Shown: one piece after another, positions 1 through 5,129 of the stretch
Position numbering within the stretch: the first letter of the stretch is position 1
Layout: each line of letters opens with the position of its first letter
DNA from: Roseicyclus sp965662675
GTDB taxonomy: Bacteria; Pseudomonadota; Alphaproteobacteria; Rhodobacterales; Rhodobacteraceae
Length of the DNA: 7,882 bases
Assembly: GCF_965662675.1 (NCBI RefSeq)
Contig: NZ_CBFIIK010000118.1
Coordinates: 1 to 7,882, forward strand
Direction: 5' to 3'
Program-made: the position numbers and the translations under genes
The notes under the pieces: model-generated
Database searches by the model: none
Seen by the model: only the letters and a program-made list of their open reading frames with translations
Told to the model about the DNA's origin: nothing

Positions 1-2495
1 CCCTCAAGCGTCATGGTCCCGCAGACATGGTCATTGGCGGCGTCGATATCGGCTTTGCTGAAGCCCAAATGACGCAGCATTTCAAAGGTGGGATCATTCA
101 GCTTTTCGGCGGGAATGCCCAAGGTCTTGGTGCAGAAATCCGCCCCCAGCGTCCACTGGTTGAAGACGAAGCGGATATCAAAGGCCGAAGGCAGCGCCGC
201 TTCGATCTTTTCGATCTCGGCGGGGCCGAACCCATGGCCGATCAGCGCGGTATGGTTGATGCCGGGCGCTTGACCCAGCGTGCCATGGCCGACGGCATAG
301 GCGATGATCTCTTCGATCTCGTGGCTGGCGTAACCCAAGGTTTCAAGCGCGCCAGGCACCGACTGGTTGATGATCTTGAAATAGCCGCCACCAGCGAGCT
401 TCTTGAACTTCACCAATGCGAAATCGGGTTCGATCCCGGTGGTGTCGCAATCCATGACAAGGCCGATGGTGCCGGTGGGCGCAATCACTGTGGATTGCGC
501 GTTGCGGTAGCCATGCGCCTCGCCCAAGCTCAGCGCCTCGTCCCATGCTTGGCGTGCCAGCGCGACAAGGTGCTGATCGGGGCAGTTGCCATGATCGAGC
601 GGCACGGGCGCGACGTTCAGCTGCTCGTAGCCCTCGGTCATGCCATGCGCGGCGGCGCGGTGATTGCGCATCACCCGCAGCATATGCTCGCGGTTGCGCT
701 CGAAGCCTGCGAAGGGGCCGAGTTCCGAGGCGATCTCGGCCGAGGTGGCATAGGCCACGCCGGTCATGACCGCGGTCAGCGCGCCACACATCGCGCGCCC
801 CTCGTCGCTGTCATAGCCAAGGCCCATGTTCATCAAGAGCCCGCCGATATTGGCATAGCCCAGACCCAGCGTGCGGAAATCATAGCTTTGCTGCGCGATC
901 TCCTTGGAGGGGAACTGCGCCATCATCACGCTGATTTCCAGCGTCAGCGTCCAAAGGCGGCAGGCATGCATATAGCCTTCGGCGTCGAACTGCCCGTCCT
1001 TGTAGAAGGTCAACAGGTTCATCGAGGCAAGGTTGCAGGCCGTGTCGTCAAGGAACATGTACTCCGAGCAAGGGTTCGATCCACGGATCGCGCCATCCTC
1101 GGGGCAGGTGTGCCATGCGTTGACCGTGTCGTGGAACTGGATGCCCGGATCGGCGCAGGCCCATGCGGCATGCCCCACCTTTTCCCACAGATCGCGCGCT
1201 TTGATCGTCTTGGAGACCTTGCCGCCGACGCGGTTCATCAGCGACCATTCGCCATCGGTCTCGACCGCCTTGAGGAAGGCATCGGTGACGCGGATCGAAT
1301 TGTTGGAGTTCTGGCCCGAAACGCTGGAATAGGCCTCGCTATCCCAATCGGTGTCATAAGTCGGAAATTCGATCGCGGTGTAGCCTTGGCGTGCATAATC
1401 CAGCACGCGCTTGATGTAGGTTTCCGGGATCGACGCGGATTTGGCCGCACGGATCGCTTTTTTCAGCGTGTCGTTCTTGGTGGGCTCGACGGCATCGTCG
1501 ATCGCACCGTCCCAGCCACCGATCGCGGCGAAGATCGCGTTGAGCATCTTCTCATGCGTCTTGGAGCCGGCGACAAGGCTGGCGACCTTTTGTTCCTCGA
1601 TCACCTTCCAGTCGATGAAGGCCTCGATATCGGGGTGATCGGCATCGACGATGACCATCTTTGCCGCGCGGCGCGTGGTGCCGCCCGATTTGATCGCGCC
1701 AGCCGCGCGGTCACCGATCTTGAGAAAGCCCATCAGCCCCGAGGATTTGCCACCGCCCGAGAGCTTTTCGCCCGCGCCGCGCAGATGGCTGAAATTGGTG
1801 CCGGTGCCAGAGCCGTACTTGAACAGGCGCGCCTCACGCACCCAGAGGTCCATGATGCCGCCCTCATTGACCAGATCGTCGGCGACGGACTGGATGAAGC
1901 AGGCGTGCGGCTGCGGATGCTCATAGCTGGAGGTCGACTTGGTCAGCTTGCCGGTCTTGTAGTCGACATAATAGTGGCCCTGTGCCGGACCATCGATGCC
2001 ATAGGCCCAATGCAAGCCGGTGTTGAACCATTGCGGGCTGTTGGGGGCCGCCATCTGGCGCGCCAGCATCAGTTGCATCTCTTCGAAATAGGCGCGCGCG
2101 TCGGATTCGGTGGTGAAATAGCCACCCTTCCAGCCCCAATAGGCCCAAGCGCCCGCCAGACGCCGGAACACCTGCCGCGCCGAGGTCTCGCCGCCCATGC
2201 GGGCATCTTCGGGCAATGCGGCCAGTGCTTCCTCATCGGCCACCTGCCGCCAAAGGAATTCGGGAACACCCTTTTCCTTGACCGGCTTGAGCCGTGCAGG
2301 CACGCCTGCCTTGCGGAAGTACTTCTGTGCGATCACATCGGATGCGACCTGGCTCCAGCCAGTGGGCACTTCGACATTGTCCAATTTGAACACGACTGTT
2401 CCGTCGGGGTTCCGGATCTCTGAGGTGGTGGTGGTGAATTCGAGATCGGCATAAACATCCGCGCCGGCTTTGGTAAATCTGCGTTCAATTTTCAT
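1..2495 (-). CDS. nrdJ: Class II (adenosylcobalamin-dependent) ribonucleoside-diphosphate reductase, N-terminal 831 codons, 3' end outside window
   Basis: NrdJ reduces ribonucleotides to deoxyribonucleotides in the cytoplasm, using adenosylcobalamin to generate the radical and needing neither oxygen nor a separate radical subunit. The reading frame is open from ATG at 2495 to the left edge. An AAGAGG Shine-Dalgarno (2503-2508) lies 7 bases upstream of the ATG. Near residue 154 is a substrate-site segment NSPQWFNTG. Cys199 (PHACFIQ) and Cys487 (TACNLASMN) form the expected redox pair. The motif N474-P-C476-S-E478 holds the radical cysteine and its Asn/Glu partners; the 11-residue C476-C487 spacing matches, as I recall it, Thermotoga NrdJ. 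A phosphate-binding PTGT motif is at 673-676. The visible end (HVCGTMTLEG) lies well inside the protein; alphaproteobacterial homologues are about 1,200 residues, so roughly a third, including the C-terminal cysteines, is missing. The motif positions stay in one frame, so no frameshift is seen. The control region lies at 2496-2980. Confidence 0.97.
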   Translation of the reverse strand, partial: MKIERRFTKAGADVYADLEFTTTTSEIRNPDGTVVFKLDNVEVPTGWSQVASDVIAQKYFRKAGVPARLKPVKEKGVPEFLWRQVADEEALAALPEDARMGGETSARQVFRRLAGAWAYWGWKGGYFTTESDARAYFEEMQLMLARQMAAPNSPQWFNTGLHWAYGIDGPAQGHYYVDYKTGKLTKSTSSYEHPQPHACFIQSVADDLVNEGGIMDLWVREARLFKYGSGTGTNFSHLRGAGEKLSGGGKSSGLMGFLKIGDRAAGAIKSGGTTRRAAKMVIVDADHPDIEAFIDWKVIEEQKVASLVAGSKTHEKMLNAIFAAIGGWDGAIDDAVEPTKNDTLKKAIRAAKSASIPETYIKRVLDYARQGYTAIEFPTYDTDWDSEAYSSVSGQNSNNSIRVTDAFLKAVETDGEWSLMNRVGGKVSKTIKARDLWEKVGHAAWACADPGIQFHDTVNAWHTCPEDGAIRGSNPCSEYMFLDDTACNLASMNLLTFYKDGQFDAEGYMHACRLWTLTLEISVMMAQFPSKEIAQQSYDFRTLGLGYANIGGLLMNMGLGYDSDEGRAMCGALTAVMTGVAYATSAEIASELGPFAGFERNREHMLRVMRNHRAAAHGMTEGYEQLNVAPVPLDHGNCPDQHLVALARQAWDEALSLGEAHGYRNAQSTVIAPTGTIGLVMDCDTTGIEPDFALVKFKKLAGGGYFKIINQSVPGALETLGYASHEIEEIIAYAVGHGTLGQAPGINHTALIGHGFGPAEIEKIEAALPSAFDIRFVFNQWTLGADFCTKTLGIPAEKLNDPTFEMLRHLGFSKADIDAANDHVCGTMTLE

Positions 2496-2678
2496 CTGGC
2501 TGCCTCTTCTAGCACTTTGTTCCCATCAGCATGGTCCGACCGCGACGTTGCGCGCTGACCGCATCGGAGATCGACAAGACAAACCTGCACGCGGCGAGCC
2601 CTTCGGCCTTCCGATGCCCGACCCGCTTACCCGGGTCTGCGCTAACGTGCTGGGGTGTCTCCCCGTCCCCGCCGAGAA
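2496..2678 (-). promoter_or_regulatory. Putative structured 5' leader of nrdJ
   Basis: This is the roughly 180 bases between the NrdR-like box and the nrdJ start; no convincing gene lies in it. It contains several perfectly complementary segments. GCATCGGA at 2561-2568 pairs with TCCGATGC at 2610-2617 (8 bp). GACCCG at 2620-2625 pairs with CGGGTC at 2632-2637 (6 bp, 6-base loop). GGGG at 2652-2655 pairs with CCCC at 2661-2664 (5-base loop). CGCG at 2541-2544 pairs with CGCG at 2551-2554, flanked by GGTC (2533-2536) and GACC (2557-2560). GCACG at 2587-2591 can pair with CGTGC at 2646-2650, plus a G-U pair in the transcript, and this helix would cross the 8-bp helix to make a pseudoknot. I do not recognise a known riboswitch; the conserved GCCACTG element of cobalamin riboswitches is absent. 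High GC makes some chance pairing expected. Transcription of the whole segment as a leader is inferred from position. Confidence 0.4.
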
Positions 2679-2694
2679 CCACCATATCTAGTGT
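2679..2694 (-). promoter_or_regulatory. NrdR-box-like operator upstream of nrdJ
   Basis: Read on the minus strand, the 16-mer is ACACTAGATATGGTGG. It matches 13 of 16 positions of an idealised symmetrical NrdR box, ACACTATATATAGTGT, written from the published consensus (acaCwAtATaTwGwgt) as I remember it. NrdR is an ATP/dATP-sensing zinc-ribbon repressor of ribonucleotide reductase genes, so the location upstream of nrdJ fits. NrdR normally binds two boxes about three helical turns apart. The only candidate partner, 2711-2726 (centre 32 bases away), matches about 9 of 16 and is weak. No clear -35/-10 pair could be assigned around the box. nrdR itself is not in the window. Confidence 0.6.
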
Positions 2695-2723
2695 TGGCTT
2701 GTCTCGACCCACACAACCTGACG

Positions 2724-2735
2724 TAGGTCGACCTA
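2724..2735. repeat. Perfect 12-bp palindrome TAGGTCGACCTA in nrdJ upstream region
   Basis: The 12-mer is exactly self-complementary. Flanking TGAC (2719-2722) and GTCA (2740-2743) are also complementary but asymmetrically spaced. A TTGACC hexamer read on the minus strand (2739-2744) is adjacent and could be a -35 element, but there is no good -10 at the matching distance. The centre lies 43 bases upstream of the centre of the NrdR-like box, a position suited to a DNA-binding regulator. The regulator is unknown. Confidence 0.35.
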
Positions 2736-2966
2736 TCGGGTCAATCACTTTTTTGTAAGTCGCAGGCGGAAAAATTGGTTGAAAAACGCCCATAAAATTT
2801 CTCGCCCCCGCCACATTCCGATTCCCCTCCAGCACCGCAAAAACGTGGGAGGGTGAAGAACGGCATTGTTCATTGAGGTTTAGGGCGATTCATTGAACCG
2901 ACGCTTGAAGCCTTTCCACAGGCGCCCCGCGGGTCGTGCGCGGGACGGATCGTGGCAAAACGGCGG
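2736..2966. other. Non-coding gap upstream of the nrdJ promoter
   Basis: No supported gene lies here on either strand. The part near 2745-2805 is AT-rich, with short A or T runs, unlike the GC-rich flanking genes. An 8-base direct repeat TTCATTGA occurs at 2869-2876 and 2889-2896 (20-base period). A DnaA-box-like CTTTCCACA (2912-2920) differs by one base from TTWTNCACA and is too isolated to call. Open frames crossing this stretch lack ribosome binding sites and recognisable domains. Confidence 0.5.
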
Positions 2967-2980
2967 CACAAGATCTTGTG
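2967..2980. promoter_or_regulatory. Perfect 14-bp palindrome CACAAGATCTTGTG, possible second NrdR-like site
   Basis: The sequence is exactly self-complementary. Aligned to the same idealised NrdR box it agrees at 12 of 16 positions (2966-2981) and shares the CACWAGAT half with the box at 2679-2694. Its centre is 287 bases from that box, far beyond the usual paired spacing, so it would act alone, serve an unseen promoter, or bind something else. Because the sequence is symmetric it could also form a hairpin if transcribed from the tRNA side. Confidence 0.35.
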
Positions 2981-3015
2981 GAGAAACCGCGCGAGGGCAA
3001 AGCGCATGGCAATAT

Positions 3016-3047
3016 GATGTTGCGGGCGGGGCGCCCGCTACAACATC
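3016..3047 (-). terminator. Strong hairpin downstream of tRNA-Pro, probable terminator
   Basis: GATGTTG (3016-3022) pairs perfectly with CAACATC (3041-3047), and CGGGCG (3023-3028) with CGCCCG (3032-3037), leaving a 3-base loop and a 3-base bulge. That gives 13 base pairs, 20 bases beyond the tRNA 3' end in the direction of its transcription. No uridine run follows on the minus strand (the transcript continues ATATTGCC), so it is not a textbook Rho-independent terminator. It could instead be a processing or stability hairpin. Confidence 0.5.
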
Positions 3048-3067
3048 TAGTAGAAATTTTCGGAAAG

Positions 3068-3144
3068 TGGTCGGGGCGGCGAGAATCGAACTCACGACCT
3101 TCTGTACCCAAAACAGACGCGCTACCAGGCTGCGCTACGCCCCG
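3068..3144 (-). tRNA. tRNA-Pro(UGG)
   Basis: The minus strand folds into a standard 77-base cloverleaf including an encoded CCA. The acceptor arm is CGGGGCG paired with CGCCCCG, followed by discriminator A and CCA (plus-strand tgg at 3068-3070). The D arm is GCGC/GCGC with a GG-containing loop. The anticodon stem is TCTGT/ACAGA with loop TTTGGGT; the anticodon UGG (plus 3108-3110) reads CCA and, with wobble, other proline codons. The T arm is GTGAG-TTCGATT-CTCGC. A C at position 1 of the acceptor agrees with bacterial proline tRNAs. The DUF192 gene ends 48 bases upstream on the same strand. That gap contains a TTTAAA-like -10 (about 3155-3163) but no clear -35, so the tRNA may have its own weak promoter or be processed from a longer transcript. 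Confidence 0.97.
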
Positions 3145-3192
3145 ACTGGCACCCCTTTAAAGCGCGCGCGCCGACTTGGAAAGCCCCGCCGA

Positions 3193-3675
3193 TCAGGGGG
3201 CACCACATGGCCATGCGGCGATATTCTGCATCATCGCGGAATGGCGCATCACATCGCCCGCAGTGATCCCGAAACTCTCGGCCAAACCACCGTTGATCTC
3301 GAGCACATATTGTATGCCATCGCCGCCGGGAATCGGCGTCCGATCAAAGGGGACAGCCTCGGCATGGACGCGCTGAATGGTGCCCGTGGCATCGGCAAAG
3401 ATCATGTCCAGCGGGATCGGCGTGTTTTCCATCCAGAAGCTGACGCTTTCGGGCCGTTCATAGACGAACAACATGCCCGACATCTGCGGCATCTGGCGCA
3501 CGAACATCAACCCTTGCGCGCGCTCGGCGGGCGTATCGGCAAGTTCGATCCGAAACCGCACCGTGCCGAAGTCACCCCTGATCTCGACCTGATCGGCGCG
3601 ACAGGCCCAAGCCTGTTGGGCCGTGCCGGCAAACACCATCAGCGCGGTCGCCGCGCCCAGAACAAACGGGCGCAT
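3193..3675 (-). CDS. DUF192 family exported protein
   Basis: The 160-residue product starts with a short Sec-type signal peptide: basic MR, hydrophobic core to about residue 18, then AQQAWA with likely cleavage before Cys25. The tryptophan at -2 argues against a lipobox. The mature part is a DUF192 domain with the family landmarks ERAQGLMFV (51-59), SGMLFVY (66-72), FWMENTPIPLDMIF (80-93) and the late YVLEINGG (123-130). DUF192 proteins are widespread, small and functionally uncharacterised; an envelope location is inferred from the signal. The frame extends 2 codons upstream to a GTG at 3681, but the GGAGG Shine-Dalgarno (plus 3681-3685) overlaps that GTG, so only the ATG at 3675 has workable spacing. 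The gene begins 11 bases after the stop of the cold-shock gene, pointing to one transcript. Confidence 0.9.
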   Translation of the reverse strand: MRPFVLGAATALMVFAGTAQQAWACRADQVEIRGDFGTVRFRIELADTPAERAQGLMFVRQMPQMSGMLFVYERPESVSFWMENTPIPLDMIFADATGTIQRVHAEAVPFDRTPIPGGDGIQYVLEINGGLAESFGITAGDVMRHSAMMQNIAAWPCGAP

Positions 3676-3680
3676 GCGCA

Positions 3681-3685
3681 CCTCC
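3681..3685 (-). promoter_or_regulatory. Ribosome binding site GGAGG that fixes the DUF192 start
   Basis: GGAGG on the minus strand lies 5 bases before ATG at 3675 and overlaps the alternative GTG at 3681, which therefore cannot use it. It sits entirely in the gap after the csp stop codon. Confidence 0.8.
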
Positions 3686-3686
3686 G

Positions 3687-4196
3687 TCAGACGTAATCCC
3701 AGCTGCGTACCTCGGCGGCCATATTGCCGCGCGGTCCTGCGACGACTTTCATCGCCACGGCCTCACCCGGAAGGAGATCGGCCAACCCACAACGGCGCAG
3801 CACCTCGGCATGCACGAACACATCCTCAGGATTACCAAAGACATTGGCAAAACCAAAGCCTTTTGCTTTGTCGAACCACTTGACCCGCGCAGGCACAAAG
3901 GCCACGCCCGGCGCCAGATCCTCGGTGGTGTCGTAATCTTCGCCATCGGGGCCTGCGGCGGCTGAGATCGCCAAGACCTCGCTGGCCTGCACCCCGCGCG
4001 GTGTCACCTGAACCCGTACCGTGATGCGGGCCTCTTCTGCGACCGATCCTTGCCCGAAATTGCGCAGCACATTGGCGTGCAACAAAATATCGGGGCCGGG
4101 ATCGTCGGATACGATAAATCCGAAACCCTTGCCCACATCGAACCACTTCACGCGCCCCTCGACGACGAGTGGCTCTTCCAATATTTCATCCGCCAT
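3687..4196 (-). CDS. Two-domain cold-shock protein (tandem CSD)
   Basis: The 169-residue protein has two cold-shock domains, small OB-fold beta barrels that bind single-stranded RNA or DNA. Domain 1 covers about residues 13-77, with VKWFD (16-20), the RNP1-type KGFGFI (23-28) and the RNP2-type DILLH (36-40). Domain 2 covers about 102-166, with VKWFD (105-109), KGFGFA (112-117) and VFVHA (126-130). An acidic linker (about 80-97) joins them. Typical CspA proteins are about 70 residues; tandem forms of this length are known in alphaproteobacteria. It probably acts in the cytoplasm as an RNA chaperone or antiterminator; cold induction is not shown by the sequence. Domain 1 has ILLH where many family members have VFVH, so the domains may bind differently. 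The start is ATG at 4196 with only a weak AGG-type ribosome site. It leads a unit with the DUF192 gene. Confidence 0.95.
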   Translation of the reverse strand: MADEILEEPLVVEGRVKWFDVGKGFGFIVSDDPGPDILLHANVLRNFGQGSVAEEARITVRVQVTPRGVQASEVLAISAAAGPDGEDYDTTEDLAPGVAFVPARVKWFDKAKGFGFANVFGNPEDVFVHAEVLRRCGLADLLPGEAVAMKVVAGPRGNMAAEVRSWDYV

Positions 4197-4216
4197 ACTG
4201 GCCTATCCCGTAACTT

Positions 4217-4229
4217 GCCCATAATGGGC
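4217..4229. repeat. Palindrome GCCCAT-A-ATGGGC in csp 5' untranslated region
   Basis: Arms of 6 bases flank one central base, 20 bases upstream of the csp start codon. As RNA it could form only a 4-bp stem with a 5-base loop, so a DNA-binding site is as likely as a translation control hairpin. No regulator can be named. Confidence 0.35.
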
Positions 4230-4239
4230 GGTGTCCCTC

Positions 4240-4262
4240 TGGTAACGTTTTGGTTACCAAAA
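4240..4262. promoter_or_regulatory. Overlapping inverted repeats downstream of csp promoter
   Basis: Two symmetrical elements overlap: TGGTAAC-N6-GTTACCA (4240-4259), and TTTTGGT-T-ACCAAAA (4248-4262), which has perfect 7-base arms around one base. They would lie about +21 to +43 from the predicted csp start, where a bound repressor could block transcription, or in the leader RNA as a hairpin. The symmetry is direct observation; the role is inference. Confidence 0.45.
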
Positions 4263-4289
4263 TCCGCGGACACAAGTTAAAAATTACGC

Positions 4290-4298
4290 ATTATACCA
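4290..4298 (-). promoter_or_regulatory. Extended -10 promoter for csp-DUF192
   Basis: On the minus strand the sequence is TGGTATAAT: a perfect TATAAT hexamer (4290-4295) with the TG of an extended -10 at 4297-4298. No consensus -35 lies 16-18 bases upstream; that position falls in an inverted repeat, suggesting an activator-dependent or extended -10 promoter. Predicted initiation near 4283 gives an 85-90 base leader. Confidence 0.6.
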
Positions 4299-4309
4299 AT
4301 GTTTTGCAT

Positions 4310-4326
4310 TTTCACGCATCGTGAAA
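4310..4326. promoter_or_regulatory. Operator-like inverted repeat TTTCACG-CAT-CGTGAAA at the csp -35 region
   Basis: The 7-base arms are perfectly complementary around a 3-base centre. The centre (4318) is about 35 bases upstream of the predicted start, overlapping where the -35 contact would be. This looks like a dimeric regulator site; the regulator is not identifiable. Confidence 0.45.
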
Positions 4327-4332
4327 TCGCGA

Positions 4333-4358
4333 AAATGTCAACATTTACAAGGTAAATG
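4333..4358. repeat. Two overlapping inverted repeats just after the pdxH stop
   Basis: AAATGT-CA-ACATTT (4333-4346) overlaps CATTTAC-AAG-GTAAATG (4342-4358); both have perfect arms of 6 or 7 bases. The second begins 5 bases after the pdxH stop codon on the minus strand and could act as its terminator stem, although it is AT-rich and lacks a proper U tract. Its centre (4350) is 32 bases from the centre of the repeat at 4310-4326, about three helical turns, so paired regulatory sites are an alternative. Confidence 0.4.
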
Positions 4359-4363
4359 CGCCC

Positions 4364-4984
4364 TCAGGGATTTAGACGCTGAATCTGCCATTCAGCCGAA
4401 GGCGTCGGTCGTGACCAGCGAAACCGATCATGCAGCCGAAAGGCCCCATCGGCCCAGAATTCGATCTCGAGCGGCGCGATCCGAAAACCGCCCCAAAAGG
4501 GTGGGCGCGGCGGGTTGGTGCCATATTGCGCGGTTATGCGCGCCACATCGGCCAAAAGGCTGGCACGGCTATCAAGCGGTTGCGACTGCTTCGAGGCCCA
4601 AGCGCCCAATCGGCTCTTGAGCGAACGCGAGGCGAAATATTCATCCGCCGCTGGCCCATCTTCGCGGGCGACCAAACCGCGCACCCGCATCTGGCGGCGT
4701 TGCGTCTTGGAATGCAGCACAAAGGCCGCCTTGCCCGCCGCCACGATCTCGGCCCCCTTCACACTGCCGTAATTGGTGTAGAAGACGAACGCGCCCTGCC
4801 CCGCGCCCTGCTGCTCGATCTGCTTCAACAGCACCATGCGCACATTCGGCAGACCATCGGCATCGACGGTCGCCAAGGCAATGGCGTTGGGGTCATTGGG
4901 TTCGGTCCCTTCGGCCGCTGACAACCATTCCTGCGCGATGAGAAAGGGATCATGACCGGCGAAAATACCCGTGCGCTCGCTCAT
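4364..4984 (-). CDS. pdxH: Pyridoxamine/pyridoxine 5'-phosphate oxidase
   Basis: PdxH is the FMN-dependent cytoplasmic enzyme that oxidises PNP or PMP to pyridoxal 5'-phosphate, the last step of de novo PLP synthesis and part of salvage. The 206-residue product has the family features in order: NVRMVLLK (47-54) and FYTNYGS (68-74) at the FMN site, Lys76, QMRVRG (98-103), GAWASKQSQ (127-135), PPFWGGFRIAPLEIEFW (161-177) and a C-terminal WQIQRLNP (199-206). The frame extends upstream to 5026, but AAAAGGA (plus 4993-4999) lies 8 bases before ATG 4984 and abuts or overlaps the ATG at 4993, so MSERTGIFAG is the best N-terminus; this also matches remembered alphaproteobacterial homologues. It is divergent from fabI with a 145-base gap. 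Length and motifs appear normal. Confidence 0.95.
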   Translation of the reverse strand: MSERTGIFAGHDPFLIAQEWLSAAEGTEPNDPNAIALATVDADGLPNVRMVLLKQIEQQGAGQGAFVFYTNYGSVKGAEIVAAGKAAFVLHSKTQRRQMRVRGLVAREDGPAADEYFASRSLKSRLGAWASKQSQPLDSRASLLADVARITAQYGTNPPRPPFWGGFRIAPLEIEFWADGAFRLHDRFRWSRPTPSAEWQIQRLNP

Positions 4985-4992
4985 CGATGCCA

Positions 4993-4999
4993 TCCTTTT
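4993..4999 (-). promoter_or_regulatory. Ribosome binding site deciding the pdxH start
   Basis: AAAAGGA on the minus strand is 8 bases upstream of ATG 4984. The in-frame ATG at 4993 overlaps this element and cannot use it; the ATG at 5026 lies upstream of it. Confidence 0.65.
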
Positions 5000-5066
5000 C
5001 TGACCATGTCCGTGTCCCACGCTCATCAGCTAGCGCCCTGCACCCCTGACAGCAAGTCCGCCTCTC

Positions 5067-5095
5067 TTGAAGCATGGGAGGTGATGGCTTACCAG
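5067..5095 (+). promoter_or_regulatory. Tentative fabI promoter
   Basis: TTGAAG (5067-5072) and TACCAG (5090-5095) are separated by 17 bases within the 145-base pdxH/fabI divergent gap. The -35 matches 4 of 6 and the -10 3 of 6 positions of the sigma-70 consensus, so the call rests mostly on spacing and position. The rest of the gap shows no repeat or operator I can support. Confidence 0.25.
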
Positions 5096-5119
5096 AACTG
5101 CATGGCACGATTGGCATAT

Positions 5120-5124
5120 GGGGA
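5120..5124 (+). promoter_or_regulatory. Ribosome binding site deciding the fabI start
   Basis: GGGGA ends 5 bases before ATG 5130. The in-frame ATG at 5118 overlaps it and has no purine-rich element upstream. Confidence 0.6.
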
Positions 5125-5129
5125 CGATA

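Noticed and set aside
27..2423. A 798-codon open frame on the plus strand, longer than any intact gene in the window
   Set aside because: It lies entirely antisense to nrdJ, whose radical-cysteine, redox-cysteine and PTGT motifs are clear. Its translation is rich in R, A, G, H and D and has no recognisable domain; long antisense frames are common opposite high-GC genes.
2496..2678. Cobalamin riboswitch in front of the B12-dependent reductase
   Set aside because: The conserved GCCACTG and GGGAA core elements are not found on the coding strand, so I do not call it despite the attractive biology.
2509..2835. A 108-codon minus-strand frame ending just before nrdJ, including a shorter version starting near the NrdR-like box
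   Set aside because: It begins with GTG without a ribosome site, the internal ATG near 2686 also lacks one, and no domain is recognisable; the stretch is better explained as a structured leader.
2912..2985. Chromosomal origin: CTTTCCACA (2912-2920) and, on the other strand, TTCTCCACA (2977-2985) resemble DnaA boxes
   Set aside because: Only two one-mismatch sites, no perfect box, no AT-rich unwinding element next to them and no origin-linked genes nearby.
2893..3696. A 267-codon plus-strand open frame
   Set aside because: It reads through the antisense of tRNA-Pro (giving the familiar spurious RIELTTFCTQN peptide) and then antisense to the DUF192 gene.
4336..4341. TTGACA hexamer on the minus strand as the csp -35 element
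   Set aside because: It is 40 bases from the TATAAT at 4290-4295, and the hexamer 17 bases downstream of it (TGCGTG) is not a -10.
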